64,000 nt of DNA from Nilaparvata lugens (GCF_014356525.2 NC_052517.1:2238742-2302741), one strand, 5' to 3'; numbered from the stretch's first letter, positions 34,567 to 45,720 are shown. The notes: generated by a model not told the origin, from the letters alone. Numbers and translations: made by a program.

Positions 34567-36014
34567 ACTTGAAGTTCACTCCTATTTATTTTTGGTATAA
34601 ATTTTTGATGAGTTCTCGAAACCACAAGATGAATCTTGGGTTCTGCTATCATAATATATTGATGATACTTTCTTTTACAATAAAAAACTACAAATAATAT
34701 TGCAGTTCTGTGGAATTGTAGATATATTCTACAATATATCCTAGTATTAACTGTATTTTTATTCGAATTTATACAAAATAATACGTGAGTACTATTAATA
34801 GAATAGTAAGACACGTTGAATAGTTGTGTTTTCAGATTGAATTAAGCTAGAGATTCGACTCTATAATTCTTGAAACCATGTCCAAAAAATACTGAAACAT
34901 ATTGCTCCTCATAAAAAATTAATAATTCAATTAATTCTCATTTTATTGAGATAAAATTAAGCTGTAAAAGAATGCAGTTGATTAGACACATTGACATAAA
35001 AACTACAATAAATCAACCTAATCTCTAGATTTTTTGTTGGAATTCCATCTTCTTGAAGACTGCAGATTCTCAGACAAGTCTATTTGCCATGAGATAATAT
35101 TTATGAAGTAACTGTATTAATATACGTTATCTTGGTACCTATATTTTCAAAGAGGTACTGACATAAAGTATCTATGATGCTTTTTATTACATTGTTCAAC
35201 TGTATACAACATTGTATATATCTATGATGCTTGTAAGTATCTATGATGCTTTTTATTACATTGTTCAACTTATACTATTTATATTTACATTGTTCATTGA
35301 AGAAGTCTCATGATCCATGCAAATACAGCAGCAGACATTGTTAAATTCTCTCAAAAAATGAACATTTTTTGAGAATAAGTTATTATTTTATATGGATTGA
35401 GTTCAATATTCACTCAATTCTGAGTCAACAGTAAATATTCATCACATACAGTAGGTCTATATAAAACACTTAATAAAACAAAATAAAATCTTATAGCACC
35501 CTTTATTTTTAAAAAACTTTAAAATAGTTGAACAACTAAACATCACTTGATTTTAGCTGTCTTGAATTTTGATTCTACATACCAAGATTCTATTTCAATT
35601 ATATTCAGTTTTATTAGTAGGTCTATAATTATGTTTACTCTAGGAAAAATATATATTACTCTAGGTATATATTAATACTAAGTATATAATACTCTGGGAA
35701 AAAATAAATTATTTTTGTTGGGTCTGCTCCAGTATTAAATTGAGCACTGTATCCCTCCACAGGAGTATACAGTATAATGAGATTACACTACTCATTGCAA
35801 AGTAGTGGATGGACATTGTGTTGTTTCGGACTCCACCTAAACTGTGGATCCGTGGTGTCCCCAATTGTAGCAGTGCAGGTGGAACGACCTCGAAAGGTTT
35901 CCTTCGCCAAATTATTAAAATATAGCTACTTCATCACTATAAACTATTTCTTGAAGATAATCATTCTATCCAATCTCCTTCTTCTTTATTTTGGTGATAT
36001 CTGACTGATGATAT
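34567..36014. other. AT-rich stretch without recognised gene
   Basis: Low GC with a short local duplication (ATCTATGATGCTTTTTATTA near 35170 and 35238). The 75-aa plus frame at 35777-36004 and an opposite-strand frame are treated separately. The hydrolase gene transcript, if it continues left, would cross this region as intron. Confidence 0.4.
35765..35915 (-). other. Coding-like fragment, unrecognised
   Basis: GC-richer than its surroundings. On the minus strand one frame reads a hydrophilic peptide ending WSPKQHNVHPLLCNE, then a stop, then stays open (YTPVEGYSAQFNTGAD). On the plus strand 35777-36004 is also open. I do not recognise either. It may be a decayed gene or repeat fragment. Confidence 0.25.
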
Positions 36015-36114
36015 NNNNNNNNNNNNNNNNNNNNNNNNNNNNNNNNNNNNNNNNNNNNNNNNNNNNNNNNNNNNNNNNNNNNNNNNNNNNNNNNNNNNNN
36101 NNNNNNNNNNNNNN
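36015..36114. other. Assembly gap of 100 N
   Basis: Exactly 100 N, the usual placeholder for a gap of unknown size. The 81-aa minus frame 35961-36206 runs through the Ns and is meaningless. Confidence 0.99.
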
Positions 36115-36346
36115 CCATATTGGGTATGAAGGAGGCTCCTTTTTCCTTTTATATTATCCTTGAAATGCAAAATTTCCAAAACCCTTGTATATAAGTCGAC
36201 GCGCAATTAGAAAAGGAACATACCTGTCAAATTTCATGAAATTCTATTACCGCGTTTCGCCGTAAATGCGCAACATATAAACATTTAAACATTAAGAGAA
36301 ATGCCAAACCGTCGACTTGAATCTTAGACTCACTTCGCTCGGTCAA
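36115..36346 (-). mobile_element. HINE-2 5' half, truncated by the gap
   Basis: On the minus strand it starts TTGACCGAGCGAAGTGAGTC next to an A and follows 1818-2060 closely (GTCGACTTATATACAAGG, GGAGCCTCCTTCATAC) up to the Ns. Confidence 0.65.
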
Positions 36347-36352
36347 TTATTT

Positions 36353-36423
36353 GTCAGCCCGGGAATCGAACCCAGTAACTCCTAATTGCCGGTCAGGAAT
36401 ACTTACCCTTACACCAAACTGAC
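36353..36423 (-). repeat. tRNA-like SINE head (71 nt)
   Basis: On the minus strand the ends GTCAGTT and GGGCTGAC pair over seven bases with wobbles, the B box is GGGTTCGATTCCC, and a five-pair stem encloses the loop CCGGCAA. Position 33 is C, not T, and the GGC anticodon is not normally used for alanine in eukaryotes. A SINE head is therefore more likely than a working tRNA. HINE-2 has inserted in its tail. Confidence 0.55.
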
Positions 36424-36546
36424 AATCTCTGGATAGCAATACTCATTTTATACGAAGCCATAGCGGCCAGCCAGTCTACAGATGGAAATTACTGAGATAT
36501 TGCAATTATTCAAATGCTGAAATAATTATTCTTAAACGAAATCTAA

Positions 36547-37388
36547 ACTTAAAAAAATCTGGTGTGGCGCACTCACACAACTTTCCTTGCCGTTATGAAA
36601 ATTGATCACCTGACGCTAGTATTCCCGCGCATCTCAAGTCTACTATTCAAAGATTTGAGCCAGCTGGTGACAGGGTAATAACGCTGGAGACACACATGAG
36701 GTCTGCTATCTCTTCATAGTGAATGATTTAATAGAATCACAATAATTTGCAATTGAATAATCACATTTTCCCGATTTAAAGCTATTTTCAATTTTAGGTG
36801 AAATGTTCTGAACATTAATTGTAGAGATTTTCATGCTCAATCTACTCCACTGATTTTTTTTGTTTCAATTGTATCTGAAGCCTGATAATTGGGAATCTAT
36901 CTGCATTGATGGGGCGAGCTCCTGAAATTTTTACATATTAGACTTGTGGCAGTTGATAGAGCTTATCGATGACTATTTTAGGTATGAATTTGATCAAAAT
37001 CGTTGGAGCCGTTTCCGAGAACATGACAAACCCTGTTTTTGACAACATTTTCGTCATTTTAGCCGCGATCTTGAATTGCATTTGATCGAAATTGTTCGTG
37101 TCGGATCCATAGTGAAAGGACCTTAGTTCCAAATTTCAAGTCATTCCGTTAATTGGGAGATGAGATATCGTGTACACAGACGCACATACACTCATACACC
37201 ACACACACACACACAACCACACACACACACACACACCACACACACAACACACACACACACACACATATACAGACAATACCCAAAAACCAGTTTTTTGGAC
37301 TCAGGGGACCTTGAACGTATAGAAATTTAGAAATTGGGTACCTTAATTTTTTTCTCGGAAAGCAATACTTTCATTTACTATGGTTATA
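36547..37388 (-). repeat. R1 interspersed repeat, near complete, with (CA)n
   Basis: Reverse orientation of 23519-24347: starts AATCTGGTGTGGCGCACTCA and ends AGGGCAAGGAAAGTA, with the CA run at about 37199-37265. The minus ORF 36938-37132 belongs to the repeat. It lies in the intron downstream of hydrolase exon 2. Confidence 0.78.
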
Positions 37389-37407
37389 GGGCAAGGAAAG
37401 TAATAGA

Positions 37408-37872
37408 AGAGTAGCAGGTATGAACGCCTCCATATAACTCAACATGAAATAAAATAGTTGCAGATGTGAATGCCTCCACATAATCTCACATAGAATAAAA
37501 TAGTTGTCAATGTGAAAGTCCGCTTATGATTTGATGTAAAATAAGATAGTTGCAGATGTGAATACCACCATATAATTCAATGTACAATAAAAAAGTTACC
37601 AATGTGAACGCCTTCATTTAACTCAACTTGAAAGAAAACAGTTGCAAGTGTGAACGCTTTCGTGCCATTCAATATGAAATAAAATAGTTGCAGATCTGAA
37701 CGCCTTCATATAATTCAACATAGAATAAAATAGTTGCCAATGTGAAAGACCGCATATGATTTAATGTGAAATAAAGTAGTTGCAGGTGTGAATACCACCA
37801 TATAACTCAACATAAAACAAAATAGTTGCCAATGTGAACGCCTGCATATAAATCCATATAAAATAAAATAGT
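37408..37872. repeat. 46-47-bp degenerate tandem array, about ten units
   Basis: Units contain AATAAAATAGTTGCAGATGT and GAACGCCTCCATATAACTCA with much variation. The array runs to within a few bases of the exon 2 splice donor at 37876-37877. The minus ORF 37715-37909 is a reading of this repeat. Confidence 0.8.
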
Positions 37873-37877
37873 AGTAC

Positions 37878-38038
37878 CTTGGGAAAGTGAGAAGATCTGC
37901 CATGTCCAATCATATCAATGCAAAGCAGGCTGATGTGATGGGGAAGCAGGGGAGCCAACTTATCAAAAGAGGCCGCATTGTCTTGCCAACCATGCAACAC
38001 TAAAATCGGCTGTTGGTCTCTGGGACCCCACCATTTAC
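37878..38038 (-). other. Exon 2 of the serine hydrolase-like gene
   Basis: 161 bases, acceptor CTTTCCCTAG at 38039 and beyond, donor GT at 37877-37876. Begins in phase 1 and ends in phase 0. Encodes the stretch with LVLHGWQDNAASFD and the conserved PLLPHHISLLCIDMIGHGRS. An upstream in-intron ATG frame (37761-38000) is simply this exon read on past its donor. Confidence 0.85.
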
Positions 38039-41000
38039 CTAGGGAAAGAAGGGAAATTTTGGTTTTAAAACTGAAAACTAAAGAAAAACAGATCTAAAGA
38101 AAACTGATAAAAAACAGATGACAGAAGAAAAAAAGATGAAACAGATGAAATTCTTCTGTAGAGAATAAGAAAGGTAGAACTATCTCAAAGTTAGTAGACA
38201 GTCTGTGGTTTGAAACTATCTAAAATTGTTAACTGAGATGATACTGTATCATATTGTGTTGATACTGTATCATATTATGTTGACACTATATTATTTAATA
38301 TATAATATATTGTGTTCACACTAATAATAGACAGTGTATAGGTTCTATAGTTGCAAATGTGAGTGTTAACTGAAGCCGATAGTCCTAGTAGTTGGTTTTT
38401 GGTGAAGCTATGTGACGCTGGTAGTCTCTCATACTGTGCCCTTCTTACACTCCCACAACACACTAATAATAGACAGTGTATAGGGTGTCTATGTTGCAAA
38501 TGTGAGTGTTAACTGAAGCCGATAGTCCTAGTAGTTGTTTTTGGTGAAGCTATGTGAACGCTGGTAGTCTCTCATACTGTGCCCTTCTTACACTCTTACA
38601 CTCCCAACACCACACTAATATAGACAGTGTTAGGGTTCTATGTTGCAAATGTGAGTGTTAACTGAAGCCGATAGTCCTAGTAGTTGTTTTTGGTGAAGCT
38701 ATGTGACGCTGGTAGTCTCTCATACTGTGCCCTTCTTACACTCCCAACACACACTAATAATAGACAGTGTATAGGGTGTCTATGTTGCAAATGTGAGTGT
38801 TAACTGAAGCCGATAGTCCTAGTATTGTTTTTGGTGAAGCTATGTGACGCTGGTAGCCTCTCATACTGTGCCCTTCTTACACTCCCACAACACCTAATAA
38901 TAGACAGTGTATAGGGTGTCTATGTTGCAAATGTGAGTGTTAACTGAAGCCGAAGTCCTAGTAGTTGTTTTTGGTGAAGCTATGTGACGCTGGTAGTCTC
39001 TCATACTGTGCCCTTCTTACACTCTTACACTCCCACAACACACTAATAATAGACAGTGTATAGGGTGTCTATGTTGCAAATGTGAGTGTTAACTGAAGCC
39101 GATAGTCCTAGTATTGTTTTTGGTGAAGCTATGTGACGCTGGTATCTCCATACTGTGCCCTTCTTACACTCCCAACAACACACTAATAATAGACAGTGTA
39201 TAGGGTGTCTATGTTGCAAATGTGAGTGTTAACTGAAGCCGATAGTCCTAGTAGTTGTTTTTGGTGAAGCTATGTGACGCTGGTAGTCTCTCATACTGTG
39301 CCCTTCTTACACTCTCACACTCCCAACAACACACTAATAATAGACAGTGTATAGGGTGTCTATGTTGCAAATGTGAGTGTTAACTGAAGCCGATAGTCCT
39401 GGTAGTTGTTTTTGGTGAAGCTATGTGACGCTGGTAGTCTCTCATACTGTGCCCTTCTTACACTCTTACACTCCCAACAACACACTAATAATAGACAGTA
39501 GTCGACAGTAATCGGTTTCATTCAACAGATAGCTAATCAGATTGGAATTTGGGATATAAACGACCTATATCATTGGATATAGAGAGGTAGCACAGTCTAG
39601 CGGTGTACTACGGAACTAACTGCATTACCAGGTGTGAGAAGTAGGCGTGTCTAAGCTCAACCAATCACAGCACAGAATATGGCCAGCAACATTTACAGCA
39701 GGCTGGAAGTCATTTTGTTTTCTAAAATTTAGTTAAGATTGAATTCGAAATGAAATCGCATCAACAAACATGATACAGTATCAACACAATATGATACACT
39801 ATCATCTCAACTTGATACTCAACACCACAATTTGATACAAAACTTGCAAACTTTAAATGAATGCTACAAACCATGGGATATCTTCTTATTCTATCTTTTC
39901 TATATGGGATCACAACAATATGCTACAGTATCATCTCAACTTGATACACAACACCACAATTTGATACAAAAATTGCAAACTTTGAATGAATTCTACAAAC
40001 CATGGGATATCTTCTTATGCTATAATTATTTTCTATATGGGATCACAACAATATGCTACAGTATCATCTCAACTTGATACATAACACCACAATTTGATAC
40101 AAAACTTGCAAACTTTCAATGAATTCTACAAACCATGGGATATCTTCTTATTCTATCTTTTCTATATGGGATCACAACAATATGATACAGTATCATCTCA
40201 ACTTGATACACAACACCACAATTTGATACAAAAGTTGCAAACTTTGAATGAATTATTCTACAAACCATGGGATATCTTCTTATGCTATATTTTCTCTAGG
40301 CTGTGATTCAATAGAAAAAAGTAAATTCGTATGGCTTTAGTTGGTGGGGAGTCCCTTGCGGGAAGGTCCCACCGCCTGAATATATAATTTAAGCCGACTG
40401 TCATACTTCAGCCGGGACCGACAGTTTAACGTGCCTATCCGATAACACGGGAGTGATCTGGTTAAAAAACTTTTTGTATTGAGAGGGTTTGAACCCGGGA
40501 TCTCTGTGCTGCTACGCAAGCACTCTATCCACTAGACCACGGATCACTCCTGTGATTCAATAATAAGATTTTATCAAGTTTACATCTAGCTGTTTACCAG
40601 AAGCAGAAGTCTTCGGGGTGATTCACATCATTTTTAATTGGGATTTTAATTCAATAATAATTATTCAATAAATAAATAGATAACAGAGTATTTGAGAAAT
40701 TCCGGGGACTAATTACATTGAGGCATTATCTCCAGACCTTCACAATAGAAGAAACCAACATAGTAATACTTCCGAATTTGCTGTCAATTTTTATCAACCA
40801 GCAAATTTGCATTCCAGTTCAATTGTATGTAAAACGGATATACTATCATACACCCACTAACCTAGTTCTAAGCGTTATCTCATTATAGTGAGGTCCTCGT
40901 TATAATGGCAGTATTTGATTAACATTGGTGTTGCTATCCTTGTCTATCATTCCACAAAGCAGTATAGCAATAGCGCTATCCTACCATCTCCTCAACGTTG

Positions 41001-44000
41001 TCACATCGGTTTTTAACAATGTATGAATATAATTAATCAACTAAATATTCAAACTCAACCATGAGAATTTATTTGTTTATCATTGAAGAATATATTTCCA
41101 TGGCGAATAATATATAATTTATCATTTTGAACAAGGATGAACAGCTGATATATCAGCTATCCTCTATAGAAGACAGTGGCAAGGCGGAGAATCGGCAAAG
41201 ATGATCGGCAAGATAGATCCCCTATCTTTCTTCACCATCATTATTTATTTATTTATTGGATAAAGCAAACAATACAATAGTCAGAAAAGAAAAAACAGGC
41301 TATTGCTCAAAACTATTTCTATTTCTAAATGTTGTCTTAAATCGTATTATAACGAGGCCCCACTTTAGAACAAGAACAACCACAACGTGATAGACTATCA
41401 ACACAATATGATACGGCATCATCTCAACTTGATACACAACACCATAATTTGATACAGAACAAGATAGAGCTATCTGCTTTGTGGAATGACAGACAAGGAT
41501 AGCAACACCAATGTTAATCAAATACTGCCATTATAACGTGGACCTCACTATAGCAATTAGTGTTCGACAATATGACACAGTATCATCTCAACTTGATACA
41601 CAACAACATAATTTGATACAGAACAGGATAGAGCTATCTGCTTTGTGGAATGACAGACAAGGATAGCAACACCAATGTTAATCAAATACTGCCATTATAA
41701 CGTGGACCTCACTATAGCAATTAGTGTTCGACAATATGACACAGTATCATCTCAACTTGATACACAACAACATAATTTGATACAGAACAAGATATTTGCT
41801 ATTGTGGAATGATAGACAAGGATAGCAACACCAATGTTAATCAAACACTGCCATTATAACGTGGACCTCACTATAGCAATATGAAGTATTATCAACACAA
41901 TATGATGCAGTATCATCTCAACTTGATACACAACACCATAATTTGATACAAGACAGGATAGAGCTATCAGCTGTGTGGAATGATAGACAAGGATAGCAAC
42001 ACCAATGTTAATCAAATACTGCCATTATAACGTGGACCTCTCTAGAGTGAGATGTACTTAAATTTATTCGCTTGAATAGGCTGCATTATTGTTAGCAAGG
42101 ATCAATGACGATTTAACGTAAATATTACTATCTCAATACAAATAAATAGTATAATGTAGAAGAAGAACAAACTTTAAATGTATTACCTTATTTGTCAAAT
42201 TACCATTCTACGTGATCAGCCTAGTAGGTACTCCGATGTACAGTAAATAGATAATATACTTTGAAACTAGTCGTACTTCTTATTATTCTTATTATTCTTC
42301 TTCTTTCTTGTATTTTCTTATTTATTCTTCTTCTTTCTTCTGTATCTTCCTTTTTTACCTTTCTTATTCTTATTTCTATCGTCTTTTCTTCTTCTTATCT
42401 TCTCTTCTTCTTATTATTCTTATCTCTTTCTTCTTCTATCTCCTCTTCGTCTTCTCTTATTCTGTGTCTCTCGTTATTCATTCTTCTTATTCTATTATTC
42501 TCTCTTCTTCTTCTTATTTTCTTGTCTCTTCGTCTCTCGTCTTTCTTCTCTTTCTTTCTTCTTCACCTTTTCGTCTTCTTCTTCTTCTCTTCTTCGTCTT
42601 CTTTTCTTCTTATTCTCTTCTTCTTCTTCTTATTCTTCTCTTCTTCTCTTCTTCTTTCTCTCTCTTCTTCTTCTTCTTCTTCTCCTGACTTCTTCGTCTC
42701 CTTCGTCGTCGTCTTCTTCTTCTTCTACTTCTTCTTCTGTCTCCTTCTTTTTCTCCTATCTTCACAGTTCGAAGTGAACTTCTCTGTAGTTTGTTGTTGT
42801 TTGTTTTCTCTCTTCTTCCTGTACAGCTCTTCTTGACTTCCTTGTCAACTTTGAGATGAGTTTAGTTTGATTTGCCGTCTTTTGAGATGCGTTTAGTTAC
42901 TTTTGTGTGCAGTTTTTTTTTGCTGTGTTATCAATGATCTGAATACATCTGGGGTGTTTGAATGATATTTTATGACCTTCAAATTGTTTTTATGTTTATA
43001 ATATAAAAATTGCTCGTTTATCTGAGTATTGAAGAGTGTAAATTCATTTTGAAAAGTGAAAGTGGCATAACCAACATTTTGATTTGGACAGTATATAGTA
43101 TAAATTGGAAATGGGACAGTTTTGGGCATGAGCCTGTTGTGCCTTTCCTCATCTCAAGTATTTGTACACAATGTGATAAATAAATAAATAAATATTTCTA
43201 AGGAGGCTGACGAAAATCTAGTGACCTTAAAAAAACTGTGACAGTTAGCCTATATATGAGTTTGGTAAATACAGATTCTGATTGAGCCTAAATAGGTTAA
43301 AATATTCTTTTAAAATGAGCGCGATATTTCTATGTGTTTCACGTGATAATAAATATTGTTTGTGACAAATATCAATAATGAATCAGCAGGATTTGTGAGT
43401 GAGTAGCTTCAAACTTTATTTGAAAACTTGACAAACTGAAAACTTGGTGTAATGAAATCTTGAAGAATTTTAAAATAGGCCTGTAACCATCCTCGGTAAA
43501 CCAAGAATCTATATGCAGAATTCAAGTTAATGAGTTGAGTAGTTGAGACGTGATGATGCGTCATTCGTGAATTTCCTATCCCCTAATTTTGGTAGAGAGT
43601 TAGTGGGGAGGATATTTTTAATATTCTTTCCGAAGAATGGACATTGATATGTCCAAAGCTCCGCCAATTTATGTACATGCATAACAATATGATTATTATC
43701 TATAGTTATTATATTACAAATTGCTTTTTCATATCATATACAGTTCATAATTATTTTCTTAGTCTATATTATGTAAATTCATCTATAATGTTGCTGTATT
43801 GTAAGCTATTCATATAAGTGTATAAGCCAGTATATATTGTAATCTACATAAATAAAGTACTCAATCAATCCCCTACGTGTATAAGCCAGTTCTTCCCTTT
43901 ATTATAGTATGGATATAATATTCATTTATATTGAGATAGTATGCCTATAACTATCCTAATGGCGAGATGCACTACGTTAGTTGAAGACGTTTGAAAATAA

Positions 44001-44851
44001 TTCAACAATAAGGGAAAATCTATATATATTTTTTCTTTTTCAAATAATATGGAAGCATCAGTAGGAGTGTAATATGTAATCTATACTATAATAAAGGAAA
44101 GACCTGGCTTATACTTGTAGGGGATAGGAAATTCACGAATGACGCATCATCACGTCTCAACTACTCAACTCATTAACTTGACATTTTGCATATAGATTCT
44201 TAATTCACCAAGGATGTTTATAGGCCTATTTTCAATTTTTTAAGATTTCATCACGTCTAGTTTAAATACTAAATCAACTGTGTGAATTAAGTTATCATTT
44301 TTAACTAACCATCTTGACTGTGTATTCCAAATTAAAGGTTTAAAGCAGTTTGGGCGAATGCCTGTGTTTTTACCTGCATTGTATTGTATATGATTAAATA
44401 AATAAATAATCTATAACCATAGATTAAATAAATAATATGATAAAAAGATTAGATGATAAACAATTAGATAAAAAAATAATTAAGTAAATAATACTATTTA
44501 CTTACCTATGCTATAACCAAGAAATTTTTGATTTTGGCGGTCTTCAATGAGACGACGACGAAAAAGCAAACCGATCAGGCGATCAAGGAGGTCATGGTTA
44601 TTTTGATTTGACAAAGTTAGGTTATGTTTCGCTATAGAAAGTGAAATTTCTAGTGAATGACTGAAAAGATTAATACTGTTTATCATCATCCCACCAGTTT
44701 TCAATCCAAAATTAAATTTTATCATCATTTTCTGGTGATTAACCATGAAATTCGTTAGAAATTTAAAGATTTTTAAATAAATTAACCTTAACTCACCGCT
44801 TATATGACCCCAAGGTACGGGAATATCAATGTCTTCATAAGATCTTTCCAT
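37878..44851 (-). CDS. Serine hydrolase-like protein (alpha/beta hydrolase, SERHL/kraken type), 5' part of gene
   Basis: Two exons encode the first 72 residues. Exon 1 (44851-44797) reads MERSYEDIDIPVPWGHIS plus one base. Exon 2 (38038-37878) completes a glycine and adds 53 codons. The junction preserves the conserved WGHI-x-GKWWGP segment typical of this family. Exon 2 has HGWQDN, the oxyanion-hole HG motif, at about residues 34-39, and ends in the family's GHGRSSH motif. Splice signals are GTGAGT after exon 1, TTTCCCTAG before exon 2 and the weaker GTACTA after it. The family usually runs to about 300 residues with a GHSxG nucleophile elbow. That exon is not seen in the window, so it lies in the N gap or further left. 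The 6.76-kb intron 1 is full of satellite and MITE sequence. Identification rests on family knowledge. The enzyme's substrate is not known from sequence. Confidence 0.82.
38315..39515 (-). repeat. Sat143 array, reversed, about eight units
   Basis: Unit of 143 bases, or 153 with an extra ACACTCTTAC. Marked by CACACTAATAATAGACAGTG and GAAGCCGATAGTCCTAG. Its right edge, AGACAGTAGTCGACAGTAAT, is the reverse complement of the left edge of the large array at 45993. Its left edge (38225-38314) is a GATAC-rich module. Lies within hydrolase intron 1. The minus ORF 38275-38499 is a repeat reading. Confidence 0.92.
39765..40305 (+). repeat. About 125-bp array combining the GATAC module with another segment
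   Basis: Four units of GATACAGTATCATCTCAACT followed by AATTTGATACAAAA and CAAACTTTGAATGAATTCTA, with CCATGGGATATCTTCTTA. The first half is the GATAC part of Sat186, the second half is unrelated to MITE-1. The same fusion occurs singly at 52835 and 54900. ORFs 39832-40077 and 40094-40306 are repeat readings. Confidence 0.88.
40322..40550 (-). mobile_element. tRNA-derived SINE, complete-looking
   Basis: On the minus strand: tRNA-like head from GGAGTGATCCGTGGTCTAGT with A box TGGTCTAGTGG and B box GGGTTCAAACCC, then a body with CACGTTAAACTGTCGGTCCC and GGGACCTTCCCGCAAGGGAC. Typical organisation of arthropod tRNA SINEs transcribed by RNA polymerase III. The minus ORF 40337-40519 is inside it. 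Confidence 0.8.
40575..40665 (+). repeat. SINE-like body fragment
   Basis: CATCTAGCTGTTTACC and GTCTTCGGGGTGATTCACAT match the body at 19285-19400, with an internal deletion. Confidence 0.5.
40884..41245 (-). mobile_element. MITE-1 long copy, far end damaged
   Basis: Starts TATAGTGAGGTCCTCGTTAT, full long-subfamily interior, then CTATAGAAGACAGTGGCAAGG and TATCTTTCTTCACCATCATTAT, where the terminus decays into (ATTT)n. Confidence 0.75.
41345..42045 (+). repeat. Sat186-type forward array, four units
   Basis: Units end ACGTGGACCTCACTATAG and carry GATAC modules. Two have the short CAATTAGTGTTCGACAATAT start. In hydrolase intron 1. The minus ORF 41300-41521 is a repeat reading. Confidence 0.9.
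42265..42836 (+). repeat. 570-bp polypyrimidine tract
   Basis: Almost purine-free plus strand with TTC, TTA and TCG interruptions. The long 191-aa and 126-aa frames are Ser/Leu/Phe low-complexity readings, not genes. In the transcribed strand of the hydrolase intron this would be a purine tract. Confidence 0.9.
43085..43197 (+). mobile_element. LINE-like 3' tail
   Basis: ACAGTTTTGGGCATGAGCCT, then TACACAATGTGATAAATAAA with an (AAAT)n tail. Similar tails occur at 44345-44410 and 63705-63795. Heavily 5' truncated, class not assigned. Confidence 0.6.
43418..43920 (-). mobile_element. HINE-1 copy split by a retroelement
   Basis: On the minus strand the element's 5' part is at 43872-43920 (GAACTGGCTTATACACGTAG) and the rest at 43418-43590 (GGATAGGAAATTCACGAATG onward). 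The insertion is bracketed by CCCTA on both sides. Confidence 0.75.
43587..43871 (+). mobile_element. SINE or truncated LINE insertion with target duplication
   Basis: About 280 bases from ATTTTGGTAGAGAGTTAG to the (CAAT)n tail, flanked by CCCCTA at the left and CCCTA at the right, a plausible short target-site duplication. Interior AATAAAGTACTCAATC is shared with 16338-16523 and 34371-34566. Confidence 0.75.
44089..44275 (+). mobile_element. HINE-1 copy, 3' end missing
   Basis: Starts ACTATAATAAAGGAAAGACC, contains GGGGATAGGAAATTCACG and TTTATAGGCCTATTTTCAAT, lost before the CTAG end. Confidence 0.65.
44345..44410 (+). mobile_element. LINE-like 3' tail
   Basis: AGCAGTTTGGGCGAATGCCT and a tail GATTAAATAAATAAATAA, parallel to 43085-43197. 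Confidence 0.5.
44797..44851 (-). other. Exon 1 (coding) of the serine hydrolase-like gene
   Basis: ATG at 44851-44849 in the context AATTATGG, 18 codons plus one base, then the donor GTGAGTTAAG. Encodes DIDIPVPWGHIS, the conserved N-terminal strand of the family. The start is chosen because the family's conserved block begins ten residues later and no in-frame upstream ATG precedes an obvious stop. An intronic read-through frame extends to 44498 and is not coding. Confidence 0.8.
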
Positions 44852-45239
44852 AATTATTGGTTTCCAATGTGATTTGGGATAATATCAACTAGAAATTTTG
44901 GTTTTTAATCATTATCTTGGTGGAATGTTGTGAATAAATAACTGACGTCGTGATGTTGACCTTTCACAAGTTCAACCCATACACAGCAGACCACATTTTT
45001 GTCAGCTGTTTGCTTCAGGCTAGTATGATCATAGTCTGAAGCACAAATTTCCCTTTCTGTAGCTCTATTCTGCGACAAAATTTCCCTTTCAGTATCTCCA
45101 TTTCTTCAACAAATTTCGCTTCATTACTCAACAATAATTTGTCGGTTATTTATCATCAATGGACATTATTGTTTGTAATAATGTGAAAAACTTTCATATG
45201 AATTTTCATTAAAGCCATTTCCATGAAATTTATAATAAT

Positions 45240-45350
45240 AATAATATGATTAATTATTATTAAACGAAAATCCCAATTAAATGCTGTAGATCACCCCGAA
45301 GACTCCTGCTACTGCAAATATTAACAACAGGGTAAACAGCTAGATGGAAT
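45240..45350 (-). repeat. SINE-like body fragment, reversed
   Basis: Reverse of TTTCCATCTAGCTGTTTACC... found as AAACAGCTAGATGGAA at its right end, and GCTGTAGATCACCCCGAAGA. The region between exon 1 and here (44852-45239) would hold the hydrolase promoter. No TATA box or initiator could be picked out with confidence. Confidence 0.5.
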
Positions 45351-45424
45351 TTTGATGAGCGCTACTATACAAAAAAATAATGAAAATAAATAAGTGTAAT
45401 ATTTATTTTGTCTAAGTTTATTTA

Positions 45425-45720
45425 TCTTAGTAACTGGTATTTTTTTTGTAACTGGGCACCCGCCGAAAAATCTTCGGTTTGGCAGGACCCTCAATTGTTT
45501 GTATCATGAATAAAAATTTTGATTTGATTTGATATGAATAATACATAATACACTACAATAACAATATCAAGTGACCTATAGCTTGCTCAGGTCTGGTGTC
45601 AGAGTTTTCAGGTCGCAACCGATAAATTTTCTCAGGGCTTCTGACATGACCCAACGACTGCTTTTTCAGGGAGTCAGGACCGACGACTTAACGTGTCCAT
45701 CCGAAACACATGTAATACAA
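45425..45720. mobile_element. SINE/LINE fragments
   Basis: GGGCACCCGCCGAAAAATCT to a TTTGATTTGATTTGAT tail at about 45535 is a retroelement 3' end. 45590-45720, read on the minus strand, has CACGTTAAGTCGTCGGTCCT, the SINE body motif also present at 40430. Two fragments in opposite orientation. Confidence 0.5.

Noticed and set aside
36353..36423. Functional tRNA gene
   Set aside because: Nearly complete fold, but C at position 33, wobble-rich acceptor stem, an improbable GGC anticodon, and related degraded copies nearby. SINE head preferred.
42261..42836. 191-codon and 126-codon plus-strand frames
   Set aside because: Low-complexity Ser/Leu/Phe readings of a polypyrimidine tract in two overlapping frames.
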